64,000 nucleotides of DNA from Echinarachnius parma (lineage: Eukaryota > Echinodermata > Echinoidea > Clypeasteroida > Echinarachniidae): assembly GCA_037951105.1 (NCBI GenBank), contig JBAMJV010007757.1:1-64000 (forward strand). The letters are read 5' to 3'. The stretch's first letter is position 1, and each line of letters opens with the position of its first letter. The notes under the pieces were generated by a model. It saw nothing but the letters and a program-made list of their open reading frames with translations. It was not told where the DNA came from and did no database searches. Positions 1-12,600 of this stretch are shown one piece after another. Both the position numbers and the translations under genes were made by a program.

Positions 1-118
1 GTACTGTGAGAAGGCGTTTATGACTATATCCTGCCTACAATCCCACATGACACGCAGACACCCCGAGTTCACCCCGAGGCCAGCAGGTCAGATGGAAGAC
101 AACGTAGCAGTGAAAAAG
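1..118 (+). CDS. DZIP1: DZIP1 exon 1 of window (3' part): C2H2 zinc finger
   Basis: The frame starts at base 2. The window opens just after the first zinc-ligand Cys would be read; residue 2 is the second Cys, and His15 and His20 complete the finger (local motif LQSHMTRRHPE). A basic TRRHPEF stretch follows the finger, as in DZIP1 and DZIP1L. The donor is AAG|gttggt at 118/119, phase 0. A second possible donor lies 4 bases downstream but would break the frame into the next exon. The acceptor of this exon lies outside the window. Confidence 0.78.
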
Positions 119-1339
119 GTTGGTGAAATTACTGTCAAATTGTTTCTGTTTATTTAAATGCAGGGGGAACAAAAAGATTAGTCTTTATAGGTAATATAGA
201 TCTGTCCTGCGTCACCTCAAGAAACGATTGACGGATTACTATCAAACTTGGTACATATCTTTTATTTTGAGGAGCCAATAAACTGATTAGATTCTGGCCT
301 CATGATGTCAAAGGTCACAGAGCTCATTATGCAAATATATATGTTAATTGTGATGTCAAGAACTTGTCATGCATATACATCACTAAAATCTTCTTTTTAG
401 ATTATAGTCGTGCGATTGAATATGTTTTCAACTGTGCACTATTAAATTGCTCTATCTTTTTTTTCCCGCAAGGCGAAGGAGGTTATGATATCTTTACTTA
501 TAGCCCGGTCACATATCAACGGATTGCGTAAACGGACGTCAAACGGAGCTAAATTTTCCATCTGTTCGTCTCCGTTCGTATGCGTTTCTTGTCCGTTCCT
601 TGTCCGGTGATGTACGTTGTTATATGTTTTGTACATAAAGCAATGGAGACGATTTCATCACCGGATAATTTCATTTTCGCAAATTTTCTATTCGTTGGGC
701 ATTCGTTTCCGCTATCCGTTGATATCTGACCGGGCCATTAACAGTCCATCCTCCTTGTGGCAGGTGGCAGAGATGAACGAGAAGATGGAGAGAGAGATGG
801 AAGAACTGAGGGAGAGGTTGAAGTTCTCGGAATCGCAGCTGGTCGAGCAGAGCAATCGAACGGAAGAGCAGCTGAAGATGGCGCTACAACGAAATCAGCA
901 ACATGTGAGTGATTTTGAACCCATTAATGACTAACTGATTTTGGTGGAATGCCCGACTATTTTCTTGAATGAGTCAACATTGAAGTCTCTTCGATAAAAG
1001 AAAATGTAAATGATTTTTATCAAAATTGTAGGCCTGTTTTAAGAACTTGTTTAACAATTTTACAAGGAAACTAATGCCTTTCCATTATTTTTAAGTCCAA
1101 CTTCGTGTTAAGTTTGACTTAAGATCTCTGTGAAACACCCCCGTAATGAACTGTAATTTCACATGGATTTAAAACCTACCAAAACACTCAACAGCAACTT
1201 CTTATTTACCTTCAATTATTTATTTATTTATTTTATTTCATGGGGGCATATCTCTGGCTCTGGCTCTAAATATTTGTGCTCTCACTGGACTGTTATCTCT
1301 TATTGTCATACCTGCAATTGCACTTGTATACCGTTGAAA

Positions 1340-1370
<31 letters not shown>

Positions 1371-3665
1371 GATTATGATTATGATTATGATTATGATGAT
1401 GATGATTATGATTATGGTTATGATTATGATTATGATTATGATTATGATTATTATTATTATTATTATTATGCCTGCAGAGTCAGGTGGATGTGGATAAACA
1501 GGAGGAGATGCATAGAAAGGAGTTGGAGAGGTGGAAGAACGAACAACTGCAATTACAGAAGGTATGCTTTCCAGCACTCTCCCTTAAAGGGTACCACCAC
1601 CCAAAAATAATATTCTTATTAAAGAAAGGTAACATCTTTAGTATTCCATTCCATCAACAAGTTCACAAAAATATGTTTCCAGAAAAAAATATATAATTGG
1701 AAAACGCCTCACCATTCTAAAGCATGAGTTCATGCGGTCTGAATTGCGAAGGCAAATGTGTGCAGAGCGAACGAATCGCCCGGGATTCTATTGTCTACAA
1801 ACGTACGCGTGAATCGCATTGACGCACTCGCAAATGTTTGGCCCGTACGAACCAGGAAATAGTAGTGGTTCCGTAAGTGGTGGAAATTAATTGCTTTGTT
1901 TATGAATTACACAACCCTTTGCAAAATGTTGGGTATCTATTTGATATCACAAAACGGTACCAAAACATATAATAATGTGTTGTTCTTTGCTTGGTGGTCC
2001 CCTTTAAAGGTAGTTCGTAGATCTGTAGCCCATTTCATAAAACACTTGCAATTGTTGTAAGTGTCCAATTATTGTAAATATTTGATCAACAGCCAATCAG
2101 CACGATGCATTACAGCTGTTGCCATGGTAGTTACAATAATTGGACACTTACAACAATTGCAACAGTTTTATGAAATGGGCTATATGCGCGGTGCCATATA
2201 AATATGTATTGCAAACATCTCGCGCTCAGTGCATAATAAACACTGGCAATCTAGCCTAGGTGAAAATGGCTATCCGTGGTGAAGCATCCCCAACGCTTGC
2301 CAATCTTTAAAGGAAAATTCCACTTGGAACCTTTTGTATTCAAAAGAAGCAGATAATATAGAGGAGATGCACAGAAATGACATGGAGAGGTGGAAGAATG
2401 AACAACTGCAGTTACAGAAGGTATGTATCTAATCCAACCACCACACTCCAGCCCAAACATTGACATCATCCACTCGGTCCACTCCTGGAATTTACACCAT
2501 GCATAAGCGCAAGGCATTCTCTACCAAAGGGTGCCCACGACTTGCTCATCCATGACAAAAAGTATTTATTTATATTTATTTATTTATTTTATTTATTTGA
2601 ATAAACAAATAAATAAATAAATAAATAAATCATCCACTCAGTCCACTCCTGGAATTTACACCATGCATCAGCGCAAGGCATTCTCTACCAAAGGGTGCCC
2701 ACGACTTGCTCATCCATGACAAAAAGTATTTATTTATATTTCTTTATTTTATTTATTTATTTGAATAAACAAATAAATAAATAAATCATCCACTCAGTCC
2801 ACTACTGGAATTTACACCATGCATCGACTCAAGGCATTCTCTACCAAAAGGTGCCCACGACTTCCCCAGATCCATGACAAAAAGAATGGATGCTCTATAC
2901 AAATTGCATAGAGCATCACTTCTTTTTGTAATGCAAGCGCATGTTGTGGGCACGCCTTGGTAGAGAATGCCTCGACTCGAAAATATTCTTCCCTGTGGAA
3001 CAATCAACCCCTCAGTATTGTACATCTGACAATGTTAATGATTAATCTCTAAGTCTAGGTTGAAAACCCACTTGTGAGTGTTTGAAAGATTTGTTTACCT
3101 TGTATGTTTACCCTGCCATGAAGTTATGTTGCTTTTATTCATGTGTACACTTACAGCGCTTAAATGCTCTTTGGCTAAATTGCCCTGATGCTATGTTTAT
3201 CCCTGAAAACCCTTAGTTTTCAATGCTCATGTAGTTCATAAGCTATCATAAACCTGACACAAACCCCCGAGAAACCCTATTATCTTTGCTCATTTTTCAT
3301 TTATTTTGTATTTTGACAATGCAGGAACTTTGATGAACTGATACTAAACTATTATTATTTTGTGTTTTCTCATGTTTGTGCAACAGGTTGAGATGGAGAA
3401 GATGCAGAACATGTTCATGGGGGAGATGAAGGGGATGCACGAGAAGTACACCTCCTCTGTCACGGCCCTGGAGAACATCCAGTCCAAACTGGGTAAGCGA
3501 GATGCAGTCCCTGTTGGCACGGTAACGTATGCGGTCCAAAGTTAGTGGTTGGACTGGTGTATAAATAAGTTTTAGAGATGATGATGATGAGGAGGAGGAT
3601 GAAAGTGACAATGATGATGGTGGTTGTTGATGAAGATGATGGTGATGATGATGGTAATGATGATA

Positions 3666-3698
<33 letters not shown>

Positions 3699-6600
3699 GT
3701 AATGATGATGATGATGATGATGATGACGGTGACAATGGCAAAGATAATGATGATGATGATGATGAAGATGTTATGCCATATTCCATCAGGCTACTGCTAG
3801 TGGCTTCTCTCTTGCATTTCATCTTGTCTACTGGAAACCACCTTCCCCTCTCTCTAATGTCTATTGAACGCCACCTCCTCTTTACTTCTTGCAGGCAAGC
3901 AGTCGATGCTGGGGAGCGTGGTGGACGAGGATGAGCTGGAGGAGTACAGGAAGAAGAGTGAGAAACAGAACAAGGAGATACGCAAACTCAGGGATCAGAT
4001 CCAATCCGAGGTGAGTTAACCCATAGCTTACGGGAACCCGGTGGGACAAGTACAAACTCTGTGGAGATTTCAGAATCTCGAGGTGAACAGGTTTAACAAA
4101 AAAAAGAAACTGTTCAAATGACACAGCTGATTAGAAAAAAGAAAGTCGAGGACTTGAATTCTCAAAAATGTCTCAATTCTTCCTTGATCTGTCCTTTCAA
4201 TGTCTCTTCTATAGAGAACAAGATGTCTGAAGAAATGTGAAAAATGGAGGAGAAGTGGAAGGAAAAGAAAGAATGCTGTTGAGATCCATCTCCTGAGGAT
4301 CGCAGCGATTATACAAAATTAGAAGCTTGATATTATCTTTCTCATCTGTCACTTTAATGTCTCGTCTTTGTTATATCGGAATGATCTATTTATCTTTATA
4401 GGTCTCGTCAATAGAGAACAAGATGTCGGACGAAATGCGCTAGGTGGAGGAGATGTGGAAGGACAAACAGAAAGCGGTGAGGTCACACCACAAGGAAAGG
4501 GGGAAAGAGTTAAAGGGTCGATGAGTTCAAGGCCCAACATATACTATTTCTTTAACTGTCAAGTCAAGGCTCAATTATTCTCAATTTGTTCTCAATCTGT
4601 CCTATTAAGGTTTCATCGATAGAGAACAAGATGTCAGACAAAAAATGGAAGGACAAACAGAAGACGGGGAGGTCCCACAACAGGGAGGAGGTCAAGGAAT
4701 TTAAGGCTCAAAATGTTTGAACATCAAGACAAGGACTTGAATTCTCAAAATGTCTTGATTCTTTCTCAATCTTCCCCTCTTAGGTCTCATCGATAGAGCA
4801 CAAGATGTCGGACGAAATAGAGGAAAAGTAGAGGAAAAGTGGAAGGACAAACAGAAAGCGGTGAGGTCCCGCCACAAGGAAAGGGGGAAAGAGTAAAAGG
4901 GTCGATAATTTAAAGGTCCTGATGTACTCTTTCTTAATCAAGGCTCAATTATTCTCAATTCTTTCTCAATCTGCCCTTTTAAGGTCTCATCGATAGAGCA
5001 CAAGATGTCAGACAAAATGCGCTAGGTGGAGGAGAAGTGGAAGGACAAACAGAAGGCGGTGAGGTCACACCACAAGGAAAGGGGGAAAGAGTTAAAGGGT
5101 CAATGATTTAAAGGCCCCAAATATACTCTTTCTTTATCTGTCAAGTCAAGGCTCAATTATTCTCAATTTGTTCTTAATCTGTCCTTTTGAGGTTTCATCG
5201 ATAGAGAACAAGATGTCAGACAAAAAATGGAAGGACAAACAGAAGGCGGGGAGGTCCCACCACAGGGAGGAGGTCAAGGAGCTGATGGCTCAAAATGTTT
5301 GAACATCAAGACAAGGACTTGAATTCTCAAAATGTCTTGATTCTTTCTCAATCTTCCCCTCTTAGGTCTCATCGATAGAGCACAAGATGTCGGACGAAAT
5401 GCGCAAAGTAGAGGAGAAGTGGAAGGACAAACAGAAAGCGGTGAGGTCCCGCCACAAGGAAAGGGGGAAAGAGTAAAAGGGTCGATAATTTAAAGGTCCT
5501 AATGTACTCTTTCTTAATCAAGGCTCAATTATTCTCAATTCTTTCTCAATCTGCCCTTTTAAGGTCTCATCGATAGAGCACAAGATGTCAGACGAAATGC
5601 GTAAGGTAGAGGAGAAGTGGAAGGACAAACAGAAGGCGGTGAGGTCACACCACCTCGAGGAAGTCAAGCACTTAAAAGCTTGAAATCTGTGAAATAAAGG
5701 GTCAAATTGTCTTCATTCTTTCATAATCTGTCCCTCTAAGGTCTCATCGATAGAGCACAAGATGTCGGACGAAATGCGTAAGGTAGAGGAGAAGTGGAAG
5801 GACAAACAGAAGGCAGTGAGGTCACACCACAAGGAGGAGGTCAAGGAGCTAAAGGGTCTTCTGGAACACACCAAGCAACTGCTGAACATTGAGAGGCAGG
5901 GCGGGGACAAGAAAGGGGCAAAGTACGAGCGCCAAATGGAGGATTTACTCAAGGTAGGTGGAATTATTTGGTTAAGGTGTCTTTTTTTGCATGAAAAACA
6001 AGCACAGAAAATGTGTTTTAATCAATTTAATTGGCTCAAAGGGTCTTCTGGAACACACCAAGCAGTTGCTGAACAAAGAACAATGTGAATGTTTGTTCAT
6101 AGCATCTTTTTTTTATATGAATAGTGAAAAAATGAGCAAAGAAAGTGGAATCAAACCTGAGACCTCTGGGTTCCTAGATCGGTGCTCTAACCATTAAGCC
6201 ACAAGGCCATTGAGCCACAATGATGGTCAAAGGAAGTCAAACAGCTGTGAATTCTTCGTTTAGAATTTTTTTTTTCATTGCCGTTCTGTGATTTAGTATG
6301 CAGATTAAATTTTGAAATCTGAAAACGCATACTTTTTTTTAAGGTCCCCAACTGTTGTGTTGGTTTTCTGAATATCTTTAACTTTAGTTATTTACATGTA
6401 CCTTTCCATTCTCTCTGTTTGTAATTCACACAGAAAAATAAAGAGTATGAAAGACAGATCAGAACTAGTGAAGAGAAGATAAAAGAGTTGAAAGAAAAAT
6501 CTGTAAGTATTTTTCTTTTGTTGAACAAGTTTGCAGAAAATCACATCATGTAATTTGTATGTAAACTCTCTACTATTCAAAGTTTCACAAGTTTTCATAT

Positions 6601-9600
6601 TACCGCCAAACAAAGTTTGAAAGAAATCAGCGTACGGTCGGGCGGTAGTTCCATGCAAAAACGTTGTGTAGCGAACTACTTGCACATTTTTAAAGCCATT
6701 TTTAAGAAATTAAGGTACATTTGATGTTCTTGAGGTGACGACGTGCAAGACATATTTTGTGTGTATGTCGGACAAGGCGCTGCCATGGTGACCACAATTT
6801 TGCACCAAAAATAAGGAGCGCAAAGTTCAATGTCACCATCATTCACGAGTAACTGAGAATAATGAAAGATTGGTTTGCTTCCGTTCCTTCAGCGAGACAC
6901 TTTATCCACACTTGCTGCTCTCAACCCAGGAGGGTGTTTCACAAAGATCCTTCAAGTTTGAATTCTGAGCTTGACTTTAAATTATGAGAAGCCATTATTT
7001 GCTATGTAGGATTTATACATTATTTTTTTTAATACATCATTGAATTTTGTTTTTTTAAGTTTAACTATTTTTTCTTTATTGAGGATATTCAATATTCTTG
7101 GTGTAAATTTGTATTAAAGGCTCAAATATATGCATTTTTGCTCGTGTACATTTTTTTCAATCCGAGGCTACAAATGGCTTTCCATAACTGTGAAACACCC
7201 CCTAGATGTAATAAATGGGTACCTGGCAGGATATGATTCCTTAGGATGCTTGATACGCCTGCAAGGCAGCTCGCCTACAGCCAGGGTAATAATATACTCT
7301 TCAGTATAATACCCGGCAGAATATAACTTCTACATTGATGGCGCAATATAAATGCTGGTCTATTATCCTTTGTTTAATTATTATTATTTCATCTATCGCA
7401 GTCCAAGCACTACGAGGTGGTCGAACCCCGGCTATCCCCTCCGCCCAGGATGACGATCAGCGACGAGAAGAACATGGCGCAGCCGTATTCCGACGATGAC
7501 GAAGAAGAAGAAGAAGACACCGACATGGGTAAGAAATATGTTTTTATTTGTTAACAGTTTATGTTTCTGTTTATTATTATTCTGTTTCGGGGCTACTTGA
7601 TGAATGTTGTTGTTTTTTGTTTTTTTGAGGCTCTCCACCTGACAAATGTTCAACGCTGGAAAAAAAATGCTCAAATGTTGAACCCATTCATGACGATTTG
7701 ATTGCGATGTATGATGCAATCTTCATAGACCAAAGGCAGAGTATTTCCTGGACCAGTCCTAAAACATCATGCTCTATTTCTCCCAATTTAGTCTACATTT
7801 TGAGATTTTTTTTCTCACATAAACATTGAGCTTTTTTTGTTGAACATATGTCGGTGGGGAGAAAGAAGAATATCTATACTGATGTCTTGTTTTATAGTTT
7901 TAATTTTCACTTTTTTAGACAAAATCTTTATCGTTGATAGAACTCTAGAACTGTAGATTGTTTGACTGCCTTCGTATCAATGCCTGCACTTGCATGAGCA
8001 GTGACTTGCTGTTGTTATGACTATTCTATGTTTCTTGAAACAAATAAGGAATTATACAGATAGTACATCTTTAAAAGGATGTAATATACACATAATTTTC
8101 TGCACCCTGCAGTGATTCAACTCTTTCTTGGTTTGCCCCATTTCTTTAATTTTTTTGTTGTTGTTTGCATGTGTATCTCACTCTCAACCTGGCCAGTGTA
8201 TTTCTTCTTTTTTTAAGTCAGTTTGATTGTGTTAGTTTGTTGCATGCAGATAGTTGGCATGAGTGCTTGTTTTTTTCTTTTCTGTTGCACAAATTTGCAT
8301 GAATTAGCTTGAAGTAGGCATCTTTTCAAGTTTCTACAGATAATGGAAAGTACTGCGTTTTCTGTTCCTACATTACTATTTCAACATTGGACAAAGTATG
8401 ATATTCATGCTCAGAGACAAACTAAACATACAAGATAATCAACAATTCATTTCAAACAAATGTTGCACTAAATGTATTGTATTGTGCACTGCACATGTCA
8501 CATTCATTACTTTTTGCAATTTTCATGTGCACAGTAGGCTGGTCAAGTAAACATTACCATGGCATCGCATCACGTTTTGCTTCACAGCAACACATGTCTG
8601 TCTTATGAGCATCACATTAGTCTCACATGACTGTCACATGATCATTTTATTATCACATGACTGTCACCTGATTTGTATCAAGTCTTCCATTTCCTTATCT
8701 AGCTCCTTGTACGTCCAGAAAGTTTACAACAGTATTATGAAGTTTTCATTCCTTTTAATTAATGGATGAGAAATTGATATACAATCTCTTGGAAATATGA
8801 TCAAAGGAATGTTTAAATGATGTATTATACTATTTATATAGTTGATTATTGTAATGCTGACATCGTTTAAAACATAGGAAAATCTAACGTGAAGTAAGAT
8901 CATGTAACTGACTGAACAATTATCCAAATGCAAGTATTACTTTTGACAGATTTTGTCATGCAGGGCTAAAAATAAGCATTGGCCCAGAGCTACTAAAAAT
9001 TGAGCTTGATTATTAAAGTTTGATATAATTATATTGAGCCGAAGTTTGACTCTCTTAAATGAGCAATCAAATCTAACAAATTTGTCAATTGATGTTTCGT
9101 TGATTTTGGTCTTCTGAGTACCTGCTCTGACCACCATTGCCAATATGGAAATATTCTTCTAACTTACTCGCTGGACAGCATCACTGTGAATTTATATGAT
9201 TATTTTGAGCATATATAATAATAATAATAATAATATGAACATTTATATAGCGCAGCTACTATAAATATATATACTCTACTGCGCTTAAATAATTATTTAA
9301 TTATTATTACCCATGGTCATCAGGTACATTTCAAACCGACACAATGATATTGCATACTTTCTCAAGTCCCCAGGGAGCATACTAGCCGAGCTGCCACTGA
9401 TGATGGCGCTAAGGCTAATTAACACCTGAACACGGTACCCATTTATACACCCGAGTAGAGAGCAGTAATTGTGGATTAATTATATGTGACATTAATGTAC
9501 AATATCATCAATCCATTCCATTTTTCTGTTCCACCCATATGCATGTCCAACCAACTCCAATTTCTCACTCGATTCACAAATATGATCGTGACCGTGGTGA

Positions 9601-12600
9601 TTTTGACGGTAACGGTGTCGATGACGATACATAACGAAACTGTTACCAGGAGGCGGTATGGATACGCTATCTCGCGTACTGCAAGAATCCGAATCTTGGT
9701 TGACGGGCACGCATCCGTCCTATCACTCAGGTCAGCATGGATAACAAATATATCTTGAAAAATTAGCTTTTCTAAATAATCTCTTGAACATTAAACTATA
9801 CAAAGGAGACAGAAAGGACTGCTAAAAACTGCTTATTAAAAACTGCTTATTAAAAACTGCTTATCCACAATAAAAGAAATGAGTGTCAATAATATGCCTG
9901 AACTTTTATTCTTTGCACCATCTCCATCATAGGCCAAATTTCCTGGGGGGGGGGGGGGGGGGGGGGTTTCACAACAATTTTTAGTTTAACTTAAATTTAG
10001 GTTGGACTTTAAGCTATGGAAAGCCATTTGTAACCTTGGAATGAAAAACAAATATTCAAGAGCAAAAATGCTGATATTTGAGACTTTTAATGCATTTTAC
10101 ACCAAAAATATTAAATCTCTTTGATAATAGAAAATAGTTATGCTTTTAAAACACAATTTAATGTTAGATTCAAAGAGTAATGTGTACAGTTTACATAGCA
10201 AAATTATGGCTTCCCATAATGTTAAGTCTAACTTAGAATTGAAGTTCAACTTAGGAACTTTTTGTGAAACACCCCCCAGGCCACTGATGAGATTTTGCTA
10301 TGATCGGAAACTCAGGCCTACTTTTGACTCTCAGACTATTGAACTTTTATATTCCATTGGGTATTTAACTATTCAACTTTTATAATCTCTTAACCATTCA
10401 ACTTTTACCATCTCTATATCTTGAACATCTAAAACCTCTTAATGTTTAAGTTTCCTAATCTCATGTGTATATAAAAAAATACCTTTATAGTCTCTTGAAT
10501 GTGCTAATATTTGAAAAGAAAGCTTGAATATCAAATGCTGTTTACTCATTAACATTTACCGAATTAATTTAGGAATAATACACTCTATTACTCAGAAAAT
10601 GTATACCACTAAAACAATACTGTCAAATAACATATTTAATGTGAGAGGGGACATTCCCTAAAAAGTGCTAAATTCATCTCACTTTACCAAAAATTAAGTC
10701 ATTTAATATTAATTCTTAATTTAAAAAAAATTGTTTAAACACTCTTATTTAGTTGAAACAAGCTATTACAAATTCCCATAAATTCCCCATGCCATTTCAC
10801 TATCATCACCCATTTTCAAACTTTGTCCTTATCTTTCATCAGCATTATTTATGTTTGAATTAATCAGCATTTTGAGGTAACACCCCTAATAATATATCAT
10901 CATTTGGCTAATAAATTAATGTTTCAGTCACTTGCATACATTTGTATCATCTAATACGAGACTTACCATTATTTCATGAACAACTAATTATATTATCAAC
11001 TAACTTTCCCCTATTTGGTAGCACTAAACCACATTCCTCATCAACATAATATCTAACATTTTTATCAACTTTGTTGTTTTTTTCATTAACATTTTTATAA
11101 TCTCATTGAGTTTTGCTAATATTTTTTCAAATTTGAATTTAAGCAGGGATCGTTTAATTTTCTCATTATGTTGAGTAATCATCATTCGTTTAAAATAAAG
11201 AATCATTATTTGACTCTGTTTTCGTAATTTGATATAATTTGAGATATTACATTTCTTTCTTTTGTGTAATGAAATCTTTAAACTTAAGGATTACTTTAGT
11301 TTAGGTACTATAAAAAAAAAACATTTTTTGCTAACTTACTTTGCATATTTGAATGCTTTTGAGTTGCTCAGTTGTTTGCTACCAAAAAAAAAATAGTTCC
11401 CTCATGTCCACAAACAAAATATTAAAGAAACTTTCATTCCATTTTTCTTTTTGACTAGAAAGTAGAAAGCTATGTTTTTTTTTCTGTAGCATGTTTTTGT
11501 GATATGTACATGTACGTACGTACCTGCATCTTATGCTTGAATATATTCATGTTTTTTCCCCTGGTGTGGCCGCTGTGAATTATTTTGTGTGAACGACGAC
11601 AGACATTGCAGAGGATGAGCTGGATGGCACTGGCTACGAGCAAATCGACCAGCAGACATGTGGGTATCAGTTTTAAAGACCATCGAGTCATTTTGTAATA
11701 TTACACAACTAACACAAGCCTCCACAGAGTCCACACTAACTTTTTCTCTCTACTAGCCCGGTTGGGCAAGTAAAATCGTAAATGTTCAAATTTTACTTGC
11801 CCAAACAGAAAATTTACTTGCGCATTTACTTCTAGATGAGATTTACATGTATGGAATTACACTCTACTCTCGCAGTTGAAGAGAAATTTAAGTTGCCCGA
11901 TCGAGCGAGCAAACTAGACTTTTTTAATGAAATTTTACTTGCCCAACATCAATTTTTACTTGCCCCTAGTAAGCGGGCAAGTGTTAGTATCAAGCCCTGT
12001 ATAACATAATATTTACATTTATAATTCACTCCTGACGAAGGACAGACAACCTGTAAACATGTCGCGTTCCTCTTATCACTCCACTCTACTTCTTCATATA
12101 ATACCGATGCTGCAGAGCTGCCAACCATTCCGTTTTTGCCGTAATTGTTGTTTTTTCTATGTACATTAATTACGGCAGTACGATTTTTTTCTTTTTTCTA
12201 TCAAATAAAAAAAAGAATATTCTTATTTATTTTGATTTTTTTTAATGTTTAAGAGTTTAGAGACAACGTTCAAACACTTTAATATGTAATATGCACGTTA
12301 TGAGCACCTACCCTGTTCAAATATACAATCTTCAAATTGATTGTCCAATTTTGTGCGCAAACTGCAGTATGTAGAGTATTATAGCTATGAAGGTTATTTT
12401 TTTAATGATAATTAATCAACAAAATTTGTTCTCTGAAAATTCTTTCTTAGGGGGCCATTTCATTCTTTTTTTGTTATCAAGGTTGGCAGCTCTGGCGCAG
12501 TAGTCCTTTCCAGAATACAAGCTCAAAAAAGAATACCAACAGTCCTTTCTGGGACTACCACAGTTCTTTTAGGACACCCCAAGATAGAATTATACAGTTC

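Larger units (their letters stand above)
7529..11602. other. Large intron; MITEs and a LINE tail, otherwise no coding signal
   Basis: AT-rich intron. A LINE 3' end on the minus strand lies at 9214-9465 and a MITE at 9942-10280. A poly-G run sits at 9944-9966. Clusters of TTATCACATGACTGTCACATG-like words occur at 8595-8670. Short open frames have no recognisable protein. Confidence 0.6.

Noticed and set aside
1276-1577. Poly-Ile/Met proteins on either strand
   Set aside because: Translation of an ATT/ATG microsatellite.
4402-5640. Mutually exclusive alternative exons, Dscam style
   Set aside because: Most copies have stops or deletions and lack the 3' half and donor; only short use of two copies remains possible and is listed as a separate finding.
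11660-11676. Alternative end of transcript by reading through exon 11603 to TAA at 11674
   Set aside because: Possible in principle, but the in-phase donor ACAT|gtgggt and clear downstream DZIP1 exons make splicing the simpler reading.
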